Part shown: piece by piece, positions 1-7,634 of the stretch | How the letters are laid out: the number at the start of each line of letters is the position of its first letter | Position numbering within the stretch: position 1 is the stretch's first letter | Notes under the pieces: model-generated | The model's database searches: none | Told to the model about the DNA's origin: nothing | What the model saw: only the letters and a program-made list of their open reading frames with translations | Program-made: the position numbers and the translations under genes | NCBI GenBank assembly: GCA_016712145.1 | Contig: JADJRO010000001.1 | Coordinates: forward strand, 1,426,001-1,490,000 | DNA length: 64,000 bases | Direction: 5' to 3' | Source of the DNA: Saprospiraceae bacterium | GTDB taxonomy: Bacteria; Bacteroidota; Bacteroidia; Chitinophagales; Saprospiraceae

Positions 1-937
1 CTTCTGTATCTAAATCGTCATTTTCAACTTCTATATCGTTGGATTCTGCATCTTCTGATTCATTCTCTCGTTCATCATCAATTTCTCTTTCAAACACATC
101 TTCCAATTCTTTATCCTGACTTTTGAAATCCCTTAGACTGGAAAGCTCTTGAAGTTGCTTAGCTTCTTCTTGATCTTTCTGGTCTAATTCCTCCAGCTTA
201 TTGAGGTCAAATCCGAGAGTTTTGAAACGGTAATGTCTTCCGGATTCATCTTCTACTCCATATACTTTACCACTTCTGCTATACGAATTATATCCCTCGG
301 ATTTGAGCTCAGAAAGAAAATTATCAAGCGATTTTGATCGATCAAAAACCGACTGAACGGTTCCCAAAAGTTCTTGCTTTTGTGATAATTTTCCTTCACG
401 ATCCTGAAGCTTAAGCTCAGGATCAGAAAGCTGAAGTTTTTGTGATTTCCCGTGAGCAGGCAGGCTATTTACAAGTTCAGGATACCTTTCTTTTTGATAC
501 TCATCCAAAGCGAGTTTCAAGTCTCTGAATTCCTGTCTTGAAATTCTATTGGATTCACCGGTGATTAATTTGGTAGAGGACATAACTATATGAAGGTGGA
601 TATGCTCTTTGTCATGATGGGACGAAGCCAAATAGATATTGTCTTTGCCTCGAAGTTCGATGTATTTTTTAGTTATGTCCTTTAACAATTCCGGATTAAT
701 TTGTTTTTTATCCTTGTTTGAAAAGGAAATGATTGTATGATGAAGGCGGATGCTGTCTTTCCGTCTATTTAATCTTAATTCAAAATTTTTATCCAACTCC
801 TTTGTCCAACCTTTGGTCGTTCGACTTCTTAAATTGTGCTTTAAAATTGGCTTTGGTTTATTATCTTTTTCCTGTTTGAAAAGATAATTTACCAATTGGC
901 CAGTATTTGATCTTCTTGTGAGATTCTTTAGAATCAT
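1..937 (-). CDS. MOBP-type relaxase / mobilization nuclease (C-terminus beyond window)
   Basis: The reading frame starts at ATG 937 and is still open at base 1, so at least 312 residues are seen and the 3' end is missing. The N-terminal 170 residues look like the relaxase/mobilization nuclease family (PF03432): HHDKEHIHLH at residues 107-116 is the metal-binding histidine motif. The family nicks the element at oriT and leads the strand into the recipient. Beyond residue 200 the chain becomes charged and acidic. The start overlaps the stop of the MobC-like gene by 3 bases (ATGA), so the two are translationally coupled. It is the last visible gene of the minus-strand mobilization operon. The family call is secure; the exact MOB subgroup is inferred. 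Confidence 0.9.
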   Translation of the reverse strand, partial: MILKNLTRRSNTGQLVNYLFKQEKDNKPKPILKHNLRSRTTKGWTKELDKNFELRLNRRKDSIRLHHTIISFSNKDKKQINPELLKDITKKYIELRGKDNIYLASSHHDKEHIHLHIVMSSTKLITGESNRISRQEFRDLKLALDEYQKERYPELVNSLPAHGKSQKLQLSDPELKLQDREGKLSQKQELLGTVQSVFDRSKSLDNFLSELKSEGYNSYSRSGKVYGVEDESGRHYRFKTLGFDLNKLEELDQKDQEEAKQLQELSSLRDFKSQDKELEDVFEREIDDERENESEDAESNDIEVENDDLDTE

Positions 938-1323
938 ATTGAATTAATGAATTCAATCAATGAGTTTTTGTTCTTGGTATTTTTCAAAATATGCTCTTTG
1001 ATTAATACTTCTAAAGATTTTGGATTTTTTAAAACCGGAAGTATTTCTCGTTCCAATTTGTAAACGGCTTCAAAAATTGATTTGCCGGATTTAAAATCAA
1101 TTTTATTTTCTTCTGTCATTTCCTGAATAGAGTTATATGACATTGTAAGAATTTGAGATATTTTTTTGACTTCTTTCAAATCAGGTACAATGAAAGATTT
1201 ATTTAGGTATGCAAAGCAAGCTTGCCTAATAAAATTGGTTCTGTTTAATTTATGTCGTTTTGATTCATTACTAATTTCTTTGAACTCTTCTCGGGTAAAA
1301 GAAATGGTGATTTCATTTACCAT
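934..1323 (-). CDS. mobC: MobC-like relaxosome accessory protein
   Basis: A 129-aa protein that begins with a short beta strand (EITISFTREEFKEI) followed by two helices, the ribbon-helix-helix layout of MobC-type DNA-binding proteins that help the relaxase open oriT. The stretch HKLNRTNFIRQACFAYL matches the second helix of that fold, and the C-terminal half is helical as in bacterial MobC. It overlaps the relaxase start by 3 bases. Its own start shares bases with the stop of the 52-aa gene upstream. Order and coupling (mobC then relaxase) are those of Bacteroidota mobilizable elements. No signal peptide or membrane segment is visible. Confidence 0.85.
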   Translation of the reverse strand: MVNEITISFTREEFKEISNESKRHKLNRTNFIRQACFAYLNKSFIVPDLKEVKKISQILTMSYNSIQEMTEENKIDFKSGKSIFEAVYKLEREILPVLKNPKSLEVLIKEHILKNTKNKNSLIEFINSI

Positions 1324-1475
1324 TTTTCGTTTATTGTTCCTCCATTTTCTTTTATATTCTCTCCAATACTCTTTTTAATTTTTTGAATCTCGTCATGGTT
1401 TCCGTTTTCAAGAATACCACTGGATTTCAAATGGGAATATAAATTGCTTTTGGAATTAAGCCTTCTTCTCTTCAT
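1317..1475 (-). CDS. 52-aa small protein between coupling ATPase and MobC
   Basis: A short open frame of 52 residues beginning MKRRRLNSKSNLYSHL. It starts 20 bases inside the end of the coupling-protein gene, and its stop overlaps the start of mobC (AATGGTAAATG). This chain of overlaps, with no other frame filling the 130-base gap, is the main argument that it is translated. It is very basic at the N-terminus and helical afterwards, so nucleic-acid binding is possible. I do not recognise a family. Confidence 0.6.
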   Translation of the reverse strand: MKRRRLNSKSNLYSHLKSSGILENGNHDEIQKIKKSIGENIKENGGTINEKW

Positions 1476-2898
1476 CCAATTGAATTAAAGGTGGTACATC
1501 AAAAGGAAGTTTATTGGATGGCTCATAAGGAGGTCTTTTTGTCATTGAATTTAGCCTCCAGTCATTGTAAAATGGTTTTAGTTGTGCATGAATTGGCGGT
1601 TTGTTTCCAATCAATATAATTGCTTTGTCCGTCATCCTAATTTCATCTGCTGTCATGAGTTGTCTCGTATGTCTAACTTCATCTTCACCCAAATACTCAA
1701 ATCGTCCTAAAATTGTTTCAAGCTCCTTGCATGTTCCAATAGGTTGCCCAGGGAGATAGACTTTGGCGTAGCAATTAGCGGTAATATTCTTTGCTTCATA
1801 AGTTCCATAAATATGTTCTAGCTGATGATAGTCTTGGTAGATTAAAAGTATTCCACTATTGTATTTGCGAATATTTGAAATTGTGGTTGAAAGTCCCGGC
1901 AAATACATTGACGATGCCTCATCAAGAAGAAAGAAGATACTATTTTCATTCTTATCTGGAATACGCACCAATAATTCATTTAAAAATTGCTGAAAGAATA
2001 GAGAAGTTAAAGCTCCATAATAGTGCATGTCTGGCACTGAATTGTTAATAAACAATGCCACCTTCTTGGTTCTAAACTCCGCAAAATCAATCGTATCAAT
2101 TGAAGTTATGGATGCTATTACATCATCTGTAAACAATGTTAATGAAGCCTTTACTGTTGCGAGTATCGAAGACAAGGTTTTGTCGCCGTACGAAACAAAT
2201 GCCTTGTATTCTGAAAGCATTTTTTCATCCTTAGTTTTTACAATAAGCCTGTCTATTTTTTCCGGACTACCCGCAAATACATTGACTAAGTGGAGTACAT
2301 TATAGAGCGTTCGATGTTCCGGCTCTGCATAAAAAATCAGATATCTAATGAAGAGTGAAATGATCGCCTCCGCAGACTTATTCCAGAACGGATCTTTAGC
2401 ATCTCCTAATGAGTTTCGCACAAGCAAAGAAGCCAGCTTCTGAATATCTGAAATGGTCTTGCATCGTTTAAGTGGATTAAAACACTCCGAAACTGGACTA
2501 CTATAATTAATGACTTTTATTTCATATCCTTCCGCCATTAATGCGCCAGATACCTTTAATCGAATCTCATGACTAGGGTCGTTAATTACAAGGCTTGAAT
2601 TTCCCTTAGCCATAAGTAAAGCACTATTTATCAAAACCGCAGAACTCTTTCCAGATCCCGATCCTCCTAGCGCAATGGCATTTTTATAGCTATCGGCTAT
2701 TGATAAACTATAGTTTCCAGTAAGGCAAAATCCTAATTCTTCCTTGCTCAAAACTTCATTGGTAGAAACAAAATTTGCATCAAATTCAGTCTTTCTTTTT
2801 GGACTGATTAATGATGTTATCATTGTAAAAAATATAGAAACAACTTCATCCAGTAGTAGATATACCAAATCAAACGCAATTTTAATAATTGAGATCAT
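1456..2898 (-). CDS. VirD4/TraG-type conjugative coupling ATPase
   Basis: A 480-aa AAA+/RecA-type ATPase that links the relaxosome to the transfer channel. Residues 78-86 (GGSGSGKSS) are a Walker A loop, and IFFLLDEASS near residue 325 is Walker B. The following region (SGILLIYQDYHQLEHIYG) is the conserved TraG/VirD4 segment, and ANCYAKVYL further on fits too. The N-terminus has one or two hydrophobic stretches (residues 5-30), fewer than full VirD4 proteins. The 289-aa and 52-aa membrane proteins just upstream may supply the membrane part; this is inference. It overlaps both flanking small genes. Family assignment is secure. Confidence 0.92.
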   Translation of the reverse strand: MISIIKIAFDLVYLLLDEVVSIFFTMITSLISPKRKTEFDANFVSTNEVLSKEELGFCLTGNYSLSIADSYKNAIALGGSGSGKSSAVLINSALLMAKGNSSLVINDPSHEIRLKVSGALMAEGYEIKVINYSSPVSECFNPLKRCKTISDIQKLASLLVRNSLGDAKDPFWNKSAEAIISLFIRYLIFYAEPEHRTLYNVLHLVNVFAGSPEKIDRLIVKTKDEKMLSEYKAFVSYGDKTLSSILATVKASLTLFTDDVIASITSIDTIDFAEFRTKKVALFINNSVPDMHYYGALTSLFFQQFLNELLVRIPDKNENSIFFLLDEASSMYLPGLSTTISNIRKYNSGILLIYQDYHQLEHIYGTYEAKNITANCYAKVYLPGQPIGTCKELETILGRFEYLGEDEVRHTRQLMTADEIRMTDKAIILIGNKPPIHAQLKPFYNDWRLNSMTKRPPYEPSNKLPFDVPPLIQLDEEKKA

Positions 2899-3053
2899 TT
2901 CATGAGCATTTTCTCCAATGCCTCTCCGGTTTTCAGAAGCACGGAACCAGAAATTTTACAAAGAAAAGCGAACGTTAAAGCCAACAATTTTACGCTAATG
3001 ATCATTAACGTTCGAAACATTTTGAAAAAAACCTGACCTGACCTTGACTCCAT
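2895..3053 (-). CDS. 52-aa small membrane protein, coupled to the coupling ATPase
   Basis: A 52-aa frame (MESRSGQVFFKMFRT...) that starts 1 base after the stop of the 289-aa membrane-protein gene. It ends in an ATGA overlap with the coupling-ATPase start. A hydrophobic stretch of about 20 residues in the middle (LMIISVKLLALTFAFLCKIS) reads as one transmembrane helix, and the C-terminus is short and charged. The perfect packing between two genes of the same operon makes it very likely to be real. It could anchor the ATPase or form part of the transfer machinery; no family is recognised. Confidence 0.7.
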   Translation of the reverse strand: MESRSGQVFFKMFRTLMIISVKLLALTFAFLCKISGSVLLKTGEALEKMLMK

Positions 3054-3054
3054 T

Positions 3055-3924
3055 TTATCCAGGATTTGGACTTGTATTTCCGATTACAACCCTTCCCATT
3101 ACGGTATTGATGCCATCAATTAGTTCTTGTGGCATTGAAGCGGCAAAATCGAATTGCATTTCAGGATAACTAGTCACGAAAATGTTTTTATCTCTGACAA
3201 ATCTGTGGGTAAGCCTTGTGAATTCAGGATAGTATCTGGCTGCATTTGATTCCTCAATGTTTATTATTATGCTATCTATCTTTTTCCTAGCGTTCCTATA
3301 CCGCAGATATGCCAATGCCTCAGCCATATCCTCAGCGTTTAAGATCAACCACAGGTGTAGCATTATGCTTGAAACAAGCATAATTAACTGTATCGTAATT
3401 CTAAAGGTCAGAAAACCGAATAATGCTCCGTCAATATCTGGATTGTATCCTTGAAAATGGAAATAGACAGCCAAAATGGAGAAGCCAACTAACACCGGCA
3501 GAATGAAATACTGAAGTTTTCTGGAAATCCGTGATGGTTTATCTGCATCTCGTGAGTATAAAATTGAAAAATAACTTACAGCAACCTCTAGAATTATCAG
3601 AATCGCCGGAATCAAAAATTTCCATACTTCAGACCAACCGAATTGATCGCAAAGAATGATCAATGCTTCATAAAGAAGAAAGAAGTCTATAAAGAAGCTG
3701 AGGATCAAAATTATCAATCTGAAATTCATACGAATATTTTCACGATTGTCTAATAATATTTCATTGTATTCTGGATTACTTTTGTCCAGTTCATCCATAC
3801 TCTCTTTGAGTTTAGCTACCTCTTCTTTTCTGGATTTGCAGAAGAGAAACAGATTCAATAAATCTTTTACCAGATTCTGAATTTCCTTTATTGCTTTATG
3901 AGCATCGAGTCTACTTGTTTTCAT
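3055..3924 (-). CDS. Multi-spanning membrane protein of the mobilization operon
   Basis: A 289-aa integral membrane protein of unknown family. Residues 1-70 are soluble, helical and charged. Four or so hydrophobic segments follow (about 70-90, 100-120, 135-155 and 170-195). The C-terminal 95 residues are soluble again and end in an Asn/Pro-rich tail. It lies between the vWA-protein gene (18 bases upstream) and the 52-aa membrane protein (1 base downstream), on the same strand as the relaxase. Context suggests it helps dock or energise transfer; the sequence alone does not show how. Confidence 0.8.
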   Translation of the reverse strand: MKTSRLDAHKAIKEIQNLVKDLLNLFLFCKSRKEEVAKLKESMDELDKSNPEYNEILLDNRENIRMNFRLIILILSFFIDFFLLYEALIILCDQFGWSEVWKFLIPAILIILEVAVSYFSILYSRDADKPSRISRKLQYFILPVLVGFSILAVYFHFQGYNPDIDGALFGFLTFRITIQLIMLVSSIMLHLWLILNAEDMAEALAYLRYRNARKKIDSIIINIEESNAARYYPEFTRLTHRFVRDKNIFVTSYPEMQFDFAASMPQELIDGINTVMGRVVIGNTSPNPG

Positions 3925-3942
3925 TATAAGTATTTTAAATGA

Positions 3943-4713
3943 TTAAGGAATTAATGTATATTTAATCGCTTGTTCCGGCGACTGTAATTTTTTTGAAATG
4001 ATTGCATCAACTGATGTAGGAATATCTCTCCCCGCGTTTATCAAAATCACTTCGGCTTTGTTGCGTAGCTTTTTTATCTTTCTGTGATAGGTATCCTGAC
4101 CGTCTGAATATAGCAGAAGGAAATTCTTGCTGGAACTGAAATCCGGAAACTCAAATACCTTATCAGCGATATCAATTGCTGTTTTAAGATCAGTTTGTCC
4201 AGAGAGATTAGTTCTGTATACGTCTAAAACGGTTTCAGCCCTCTTACAAAAATCTTCAAATTTAGTGCGTCGATCTTGGTAGTACTGAATGCTATCTACT
4301 TTATACTTTTTCAAAGCAGACTCAAAACGTTCTTTCTCCTTTCTTTTTTCGACAACATTTAGGTTTCTTAAATCCTGAAGTGTCGGTTTGAAAAAGTTTA
4401 GTTTTGCCATGGAGACTGCAATAAGTTTTTCTGCTGATAAATTGTCGATAATTCCAAAGGACAATTGAATATCCCTGGTTACGTCATCAAAATATGGCAT
4501 GAAAATTTCGGTCGAGATTATTTCAATACCATTGTCTTTTATACTTCCGCTTGCGTCTTGATAGAAGGTGACTGAAATTGCCGAATAACTAATTGTAGAT
4601 GCATCCACAAATGTTTCTACTTTTACATTAGCTTGTATACGTTGCTCGTTCCAACTTTGAACTGCATACGAAACAATGCCTAAGAATAATGAGGTAAGGA
4701 TTAAATTTTTCAT
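3943..4713 (-). CDS. Exported von Willebrand factor A domain protein
   Basis: A 256-aa protein with an N-terminal signal or anchor segment (MKNLILTSLFLGIVSYAV). A vWA-type metal-ion-dependent adhesion site follows: DASGS at residues 53-57 gives the DxSxS loop, a downstream TDLKTAID supplies the Thr, and LLLYSDGQD the second Asp. A charged helical insertion (about 115-165) interrupts the domain. It is the first gene of the minus-strand mobilization operon. vWA domains bind protein partners through a metal ion, so contact with recipient cells or assembly of the channel is plausible. A vWA protein heading a MobC/relaxase operon is unusual to my knowledge. Confidence 0.8.
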   Translation of the reverse strand: MKNLILTSLFLGIVSYAVQSWNEQRIQANVKVETFVDASTISYSAISVTFYQDASGSIKDNGIEIISTEIFMPYFDDVTRDIQLSFGIIDNLSAEKLIAVSMAKLNFFKPTLQDLRNLNVVEKRKEKERFESALKKYKVDSIQYYQDRRTKFEDFCKRAETVLDVYRTNLSGQTDLKTAIDIADKVFEFPDFSSSKNFLLLYSDGQDTYHRKIKKLRNKAEVILINAGRDIPTSVDAIISKKLQSPEQAIKYTLIP

Positions 4714-4988
4714 GCAGAAAATTTTATTAATGTAAACTTATAATTAATGAGTTGCCTCATGGGTAATGTAATTCGAGACTCTACTAATGAGTGATGGCAC
4801 AAAGGAATAGAATCAAAAGAGCCCTTATATTTTATTAGTTTTTTCATCGACGCAAGAGTTTACGCCGGTTATCCACAATTGCCGTGGTTGATACTTCTCA
4901 TAAAGAGGTATATAATGCCTCTGAATGGGTTATCATTGACCTCTTCTTTGAATCCGAGACTTGTTCAGGGTGATCGGAGACAATATCA

Positions 4989-5030
4989 GAGGCCGGCACG
5001 GCAAAGCAGTGGCCGGCTTCTTTTTTTATT
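4989..5030 (+). terminator. Strong GC-rich intrinsic terminator without an obvious upstream gene
   Basis: The arms GAGGCCGGC (4989-4997) and GCCGGCTTC (5012-5020) pair over 9 bp with one G-T, and AC/GT extends the stem with a bulge. The stem is followed at once by a run of seven T and then ATTTTTT. The orientation is plus strand. No plus-strand protein gene precedes it, so it probably ends a non-coding transcript that begins somewhere between 4740 and 4950. Confidence 0.7.
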
Positions 5031-5305
5031 TTTTAAATAATGGAACTACTGCCATAATTACAAATTTGACCAAGACAATTTACACTTTGAGCATAGGCCT
5101 CAAGCTTGTTTCCTTTTGTGGTTGTTCGTCTTATTTGCTTCGTTTGAAAATGAACGGGTCTACATTCAAGATACATCAAAGATTAAATCCGCTGCCAGCA
5201 TTTTGATACGTAACTGTAATTTGAGAATTTGAAATTAAAATTGAAGTATTAGATTTGATACTTAAGCTTTGAGAAACAAGCACTTAAATTACCTTGTTTG
5301 GCGGC

Positions 5306-5323
5306 ATTACTATAAATAGTAAT
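5306..5323. promoter_or_regulatory. NarL-type 7-2-7 palindrome (copy 1)
   Basis: ATTACTAT-AA-ATAGTAAT is a perfect inverted repeat with a 2-bp centre, the spacing used by NarL/FixJ-type dimers. The same arms recur at 10696-10713 and 13228-13245. A NarL-type regulator is encoded at 12540-13202. Binding is inferred from spacing and recurrence. Confidence 0.5.
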
Positions 5324-5384
5324 ATTTAGATAGAAAAATTGTAATTCGAAAATTTGCTGAATCTACGATTTAAAAGTGTTTGTT

Positions 5385-5422
5385 GTAAAATAAAAAACCA
5401 CTGCGATAAAACTGCAGTGGTT
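5385..5422 (-). terminator. Intrinsic terminator of the 593-aa T9SS protein gene
   Basis: A perfect 9-bp inverted repeat (AACCACTGC at 5396-5404, GCAGTGGTT at 5414-5422) lies 21 bases after the stop of the minus-strand gene. Read on the minus strand it is followed by TTTTTTATTTT. Confidence 0.85.
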
Positions 5423-5442
5423 AAATGATTTAATTAAAAAAC

Positions 5443-7224
5443 TTAAAGTTTTACCAACTTTTCTGTTCTCAATTCTTTACCATTTTCGTGAATTAATATG
5501 TGATATTCTCCAAGATTTAAAAATTCTGCATTGAATATATTGCTTCCTTGATAAAGTCTTTGAGAAATCAATTGTTTTCCTTGATTATCAAATAAATGAA
5601 GTATCATTTTTTCTGGATTATAATCTGCCACATTAACTACAAAATAATCTTTACATGGATTTGGCCAAAACTGAATGTCTGGAATAAAAGTTTTTTCTTT
5701 GGTTTTGACCACATTGCCAATGTTTATGGTTCTACACATAGTGTTGTACCCAAATTTGTTTTTAACGGTTAGACAAACATTGTAAACTCCATTTGATGAA
5801 AACTTGTGTATAGGATTGACAGAGTTGCTTTTATTTTTATCGCCACTAGAAATATCTCCAAAATCCCAAAACCAGTCTTCAACATTGTAAGCACTTAAAT
5901 CTGTAAACTCAAAATTTAAATAGTCTACAGTATCTTGATCATACCTCCAGTAAGACCAAGGTATATTGTCTATGCCAAGACTATCACATAGACTTCCATC
6001 GATTGGACCTAATCGGTAGTTTGGAAAATTCGGGAGACATGATTTAAAAGTTGCAGAATTAACTGAATGCTGTAAGAAATTGCATTCTTCGCCATATTTA
6101 TTTGGCTTGTTTACCACATGAATCGATTTTACAGTGCTACCAACTCCAGAATTGTAAATTTTTCCATCAGGAGCCAATTGCATCATGCCAAATTGTGTAG
6201 CCATTACCCAATTAGGAGTAAGACGTTCTTTAAATCCATCATAATAGCCAACAGTATTCTTACTAAAGCTTAAATCATTTTTAAATTCAATTTGATATAA
6301 ACTATCATGAGTAGAAACATATAGATACTTATTGTCAGGCGAGAAAGAACATCCACTATAGTATCCATCCCAACTATATATTTTAATTAATTTTGAATCT
6401 ACAATTTGACCAATGCATCTATCAAATTTGCTTAAAAACACATTACAATGTCCAAATAAATGATTTACTGATGAACTAACAAAGTAATTTCCATCATTTG
6501 AAAAAGTTGATTGTCCGCCTTCTCCACTTGATTTAAATCCAGCAAACTCTTGCTTTCTAATTAATTTAACTTGATTTGATGTAACTAGATAAATGTAATA
6601 CGATATTTTGGTATCTTCGGAAGCAATTACCCACCAATCTCGACCATTTGCGTGCCTTACTGCTGTAAGGCACGCATCGTCTAATGTATCTTTTAATAGA
6701 CTTTGTTTGCGAACAACCATTTTACCATTTCCGTTGTTTTTGTTCATGTCTATTAATGAGTAGTATAATTCGGAATTTGCTAATCCATAGTTATCAATAT
6801 AAGTAAGATCCTTATGAAATAGGAAATATTGATTTGTTGAAATTGGATTAGGTAATATTAATATTGCTTGTGATGACGATGTGCCAAGCAATGGATACAT
6901 TAATCCTTCAGATAAATTGTCTGAATTTTCCATTAATTTATCATTAGGTCCTTCTACAAAGCCACCATTACAAGCAAATTGATATACTCCTTTTGAATCA
7001 CAAATATTGGCAGAACTAATTTGAAAATCAATTAATTTATATTTTGATTCGTACAGCAACGGATTGCCACTCGGGGTATCGAAATCAATAAAACTGGAGC
7101 CAAATCCAGTATCTAAAGGATTGTCCGCAAAGCTGTATCCCAAGAGCCATTTGAAATCGTGTTTTTGAGCATTTGAGTGGATGGATAGAAATGAAACGAA
7201 GAATAAGAAGAAATAATTTCTCAT
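5443..7224 (-). CDS. Secreted T9SS protein with beta-propeller-like region and PKD domain
   Basis: A 593-aa exported protein. Residues 1-19 are a signal peptide (MRNYFFLFFVSFLSIHSNA). Residues 30-410 contain repeats of the form FSPDNKYLYVS typical of propeller-like Saprospiraceae secreted proteins. A PKD domain spans about 435-510 (WFWDFGD, then NGVYNVCLTVKN). The last 75 residues, from PNPCKDYFVVNV to KLVKL, are a type A T9SS C-terminal sorting module. It should end up on the cell surface or in the medium. The terminator at 5385 closes it, so it is probably monocistronic. The ligand is unknown. Confidence 0.85.
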   Translation of the reverse strand: MRNYFFLFFVSFLSIHSNAQKHDFKWLLGYSFADNPLDTGFGSSFIDFDTPSGNPLLYESKYKLIDFQISSANICDSKGVYQFACNGGFVEGPNDKLMENSDNLSEGLMYPLLGTSSSQAILILPNPISTNQYFLFHKDLTYIDNYGLANSELYYSLIDMNKNNGNGKMVVRKQSLLKDTLDDACLTAVRHANGRDWWVIASEDTKISYYIYLVTSNQVKLIRKQEFAGFKSSGEGGQSTFSNDGNYFVSSSVNHLFGHCNVFLSKFDRCIGQIVDSKLIKIYSWDGYYSGCSFSPDNKYLYVSTHDSLYQIEFKNDLSFSKNTVGYYDGFKERLTPNWVMATQFGMMQLAPDGKIYNSGVGSTVKSIHVVNKPNKYGEECNFLQHSVNSATFKSCLPNFPNYRLGPIDGSLCDSLGIDNIPWSYWRYDQDTVDYLNFEFTDLSAYNVEDWFWDFGDISSGDKNKSNSVNPIHKFSSNGVYNVCLTVKNKFGYNTMCRTINIGNVVKTKEKTFIPDIQFWPNPCKDYFVVNVADYNPEKMILHLFDNQGKQLISQRLYQGSNIFNAEFLNLGEYHILIHENGKELRTEKLVKL

Positions 7225-7634
7225 ATAATTAAATTTTAAAAGTGAATAAATAATTTAAACCACGAAAACTTCCATCATTATGAAAGTCTTTGAGGTTTAA
7301 ATTAAATCGAATAAAATAATATTTTTCAAATAACACATTATTAATAAATATAATATGATTTGAATTATTTAGCAAGAAGGGGGGAGCTTTATCTGCACTT
7401 TCTGGAAAAATTGTAAATTTTATAGCACAATGATTAAGCTTAAAGGGCAAAAAGGAAAGTAGTTTAAATGGCAACAATAATAGTACGAGATTCATTAGGA
7501 ATTCGTTTGCTTGATAGCCAAAAATATCGCTGTTGCCGCAATTATCAAAATATTGCTAGATTTTCATTCATTAAAGCAAAATACTCGAGTGGCTATATTG
7601 CAGACTGCCACTCGAGTAAGCATGCTCATAAGAA
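7225..7634. other. 410-base intergenic region, no gene seen
   Basis: AT-rich sequence between two minus-strand T9SS genes. The left 350 bases should contain the promoter of the 593-aa gene, although I cannot point to a clear -33/-7 pair. The right end carries the terminator of the 951-aa gene. Short open frames here have no recognisable features. Confidence 0.6.
7582..7618 (-). terminator. Intrinsic terminator of the 951-aa T9SS protein gene
   Basis: A perfect 12-bp inverted repeat (TACTCGAGTGGC at 7582-7593, GCCACTCGAGTA at 7607-7618) with a 13-base loop lies 17 bases after the stop of the minus-strand gene. On the minus strand it is followed by TTTTGCTTT. The T-tract is weak but the stem is strong. 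Confidence 0.75.

Larger units (their letters stand above)
4714..5442. other. 729-base non-coding region upstream of the mobilization operon; candidate oriT and/or RNA
   Basis: No convincing protein gene lies here. The part from 4740 to 5035 is rich in repeats and hairpins: TAATGAGT at 4746 and 4786; ATGAG/CTCAT at 4747-4761; an 8-bp stem AGAGGTAT/ATGCCTCT at about 4904-4922; a perfect DnaA-box-like 9-mer TTATCCACA at 4869-4877; and a strong plus-strand terminator at 4989-5030. It sits directly upstream of the mobilization operon, where an oriT or a regulatory RNA would be expected. The rest (5036-5384) is AT-rich and holds the palindrome at 5306. The function is inferred. Confidence 0.4.

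Noticed and set aside
4961..5206. 81-codon plus-strand frame
   Set aside because: It runs through the terminator hairpin and T-tract; its composition is not protein-like.
7229..7495. 88-codon minus-strand frame upstream of the 593-aa gene
   Set aside because: AT-driven hydrophobic start and no features; it lies where the promoter should be.
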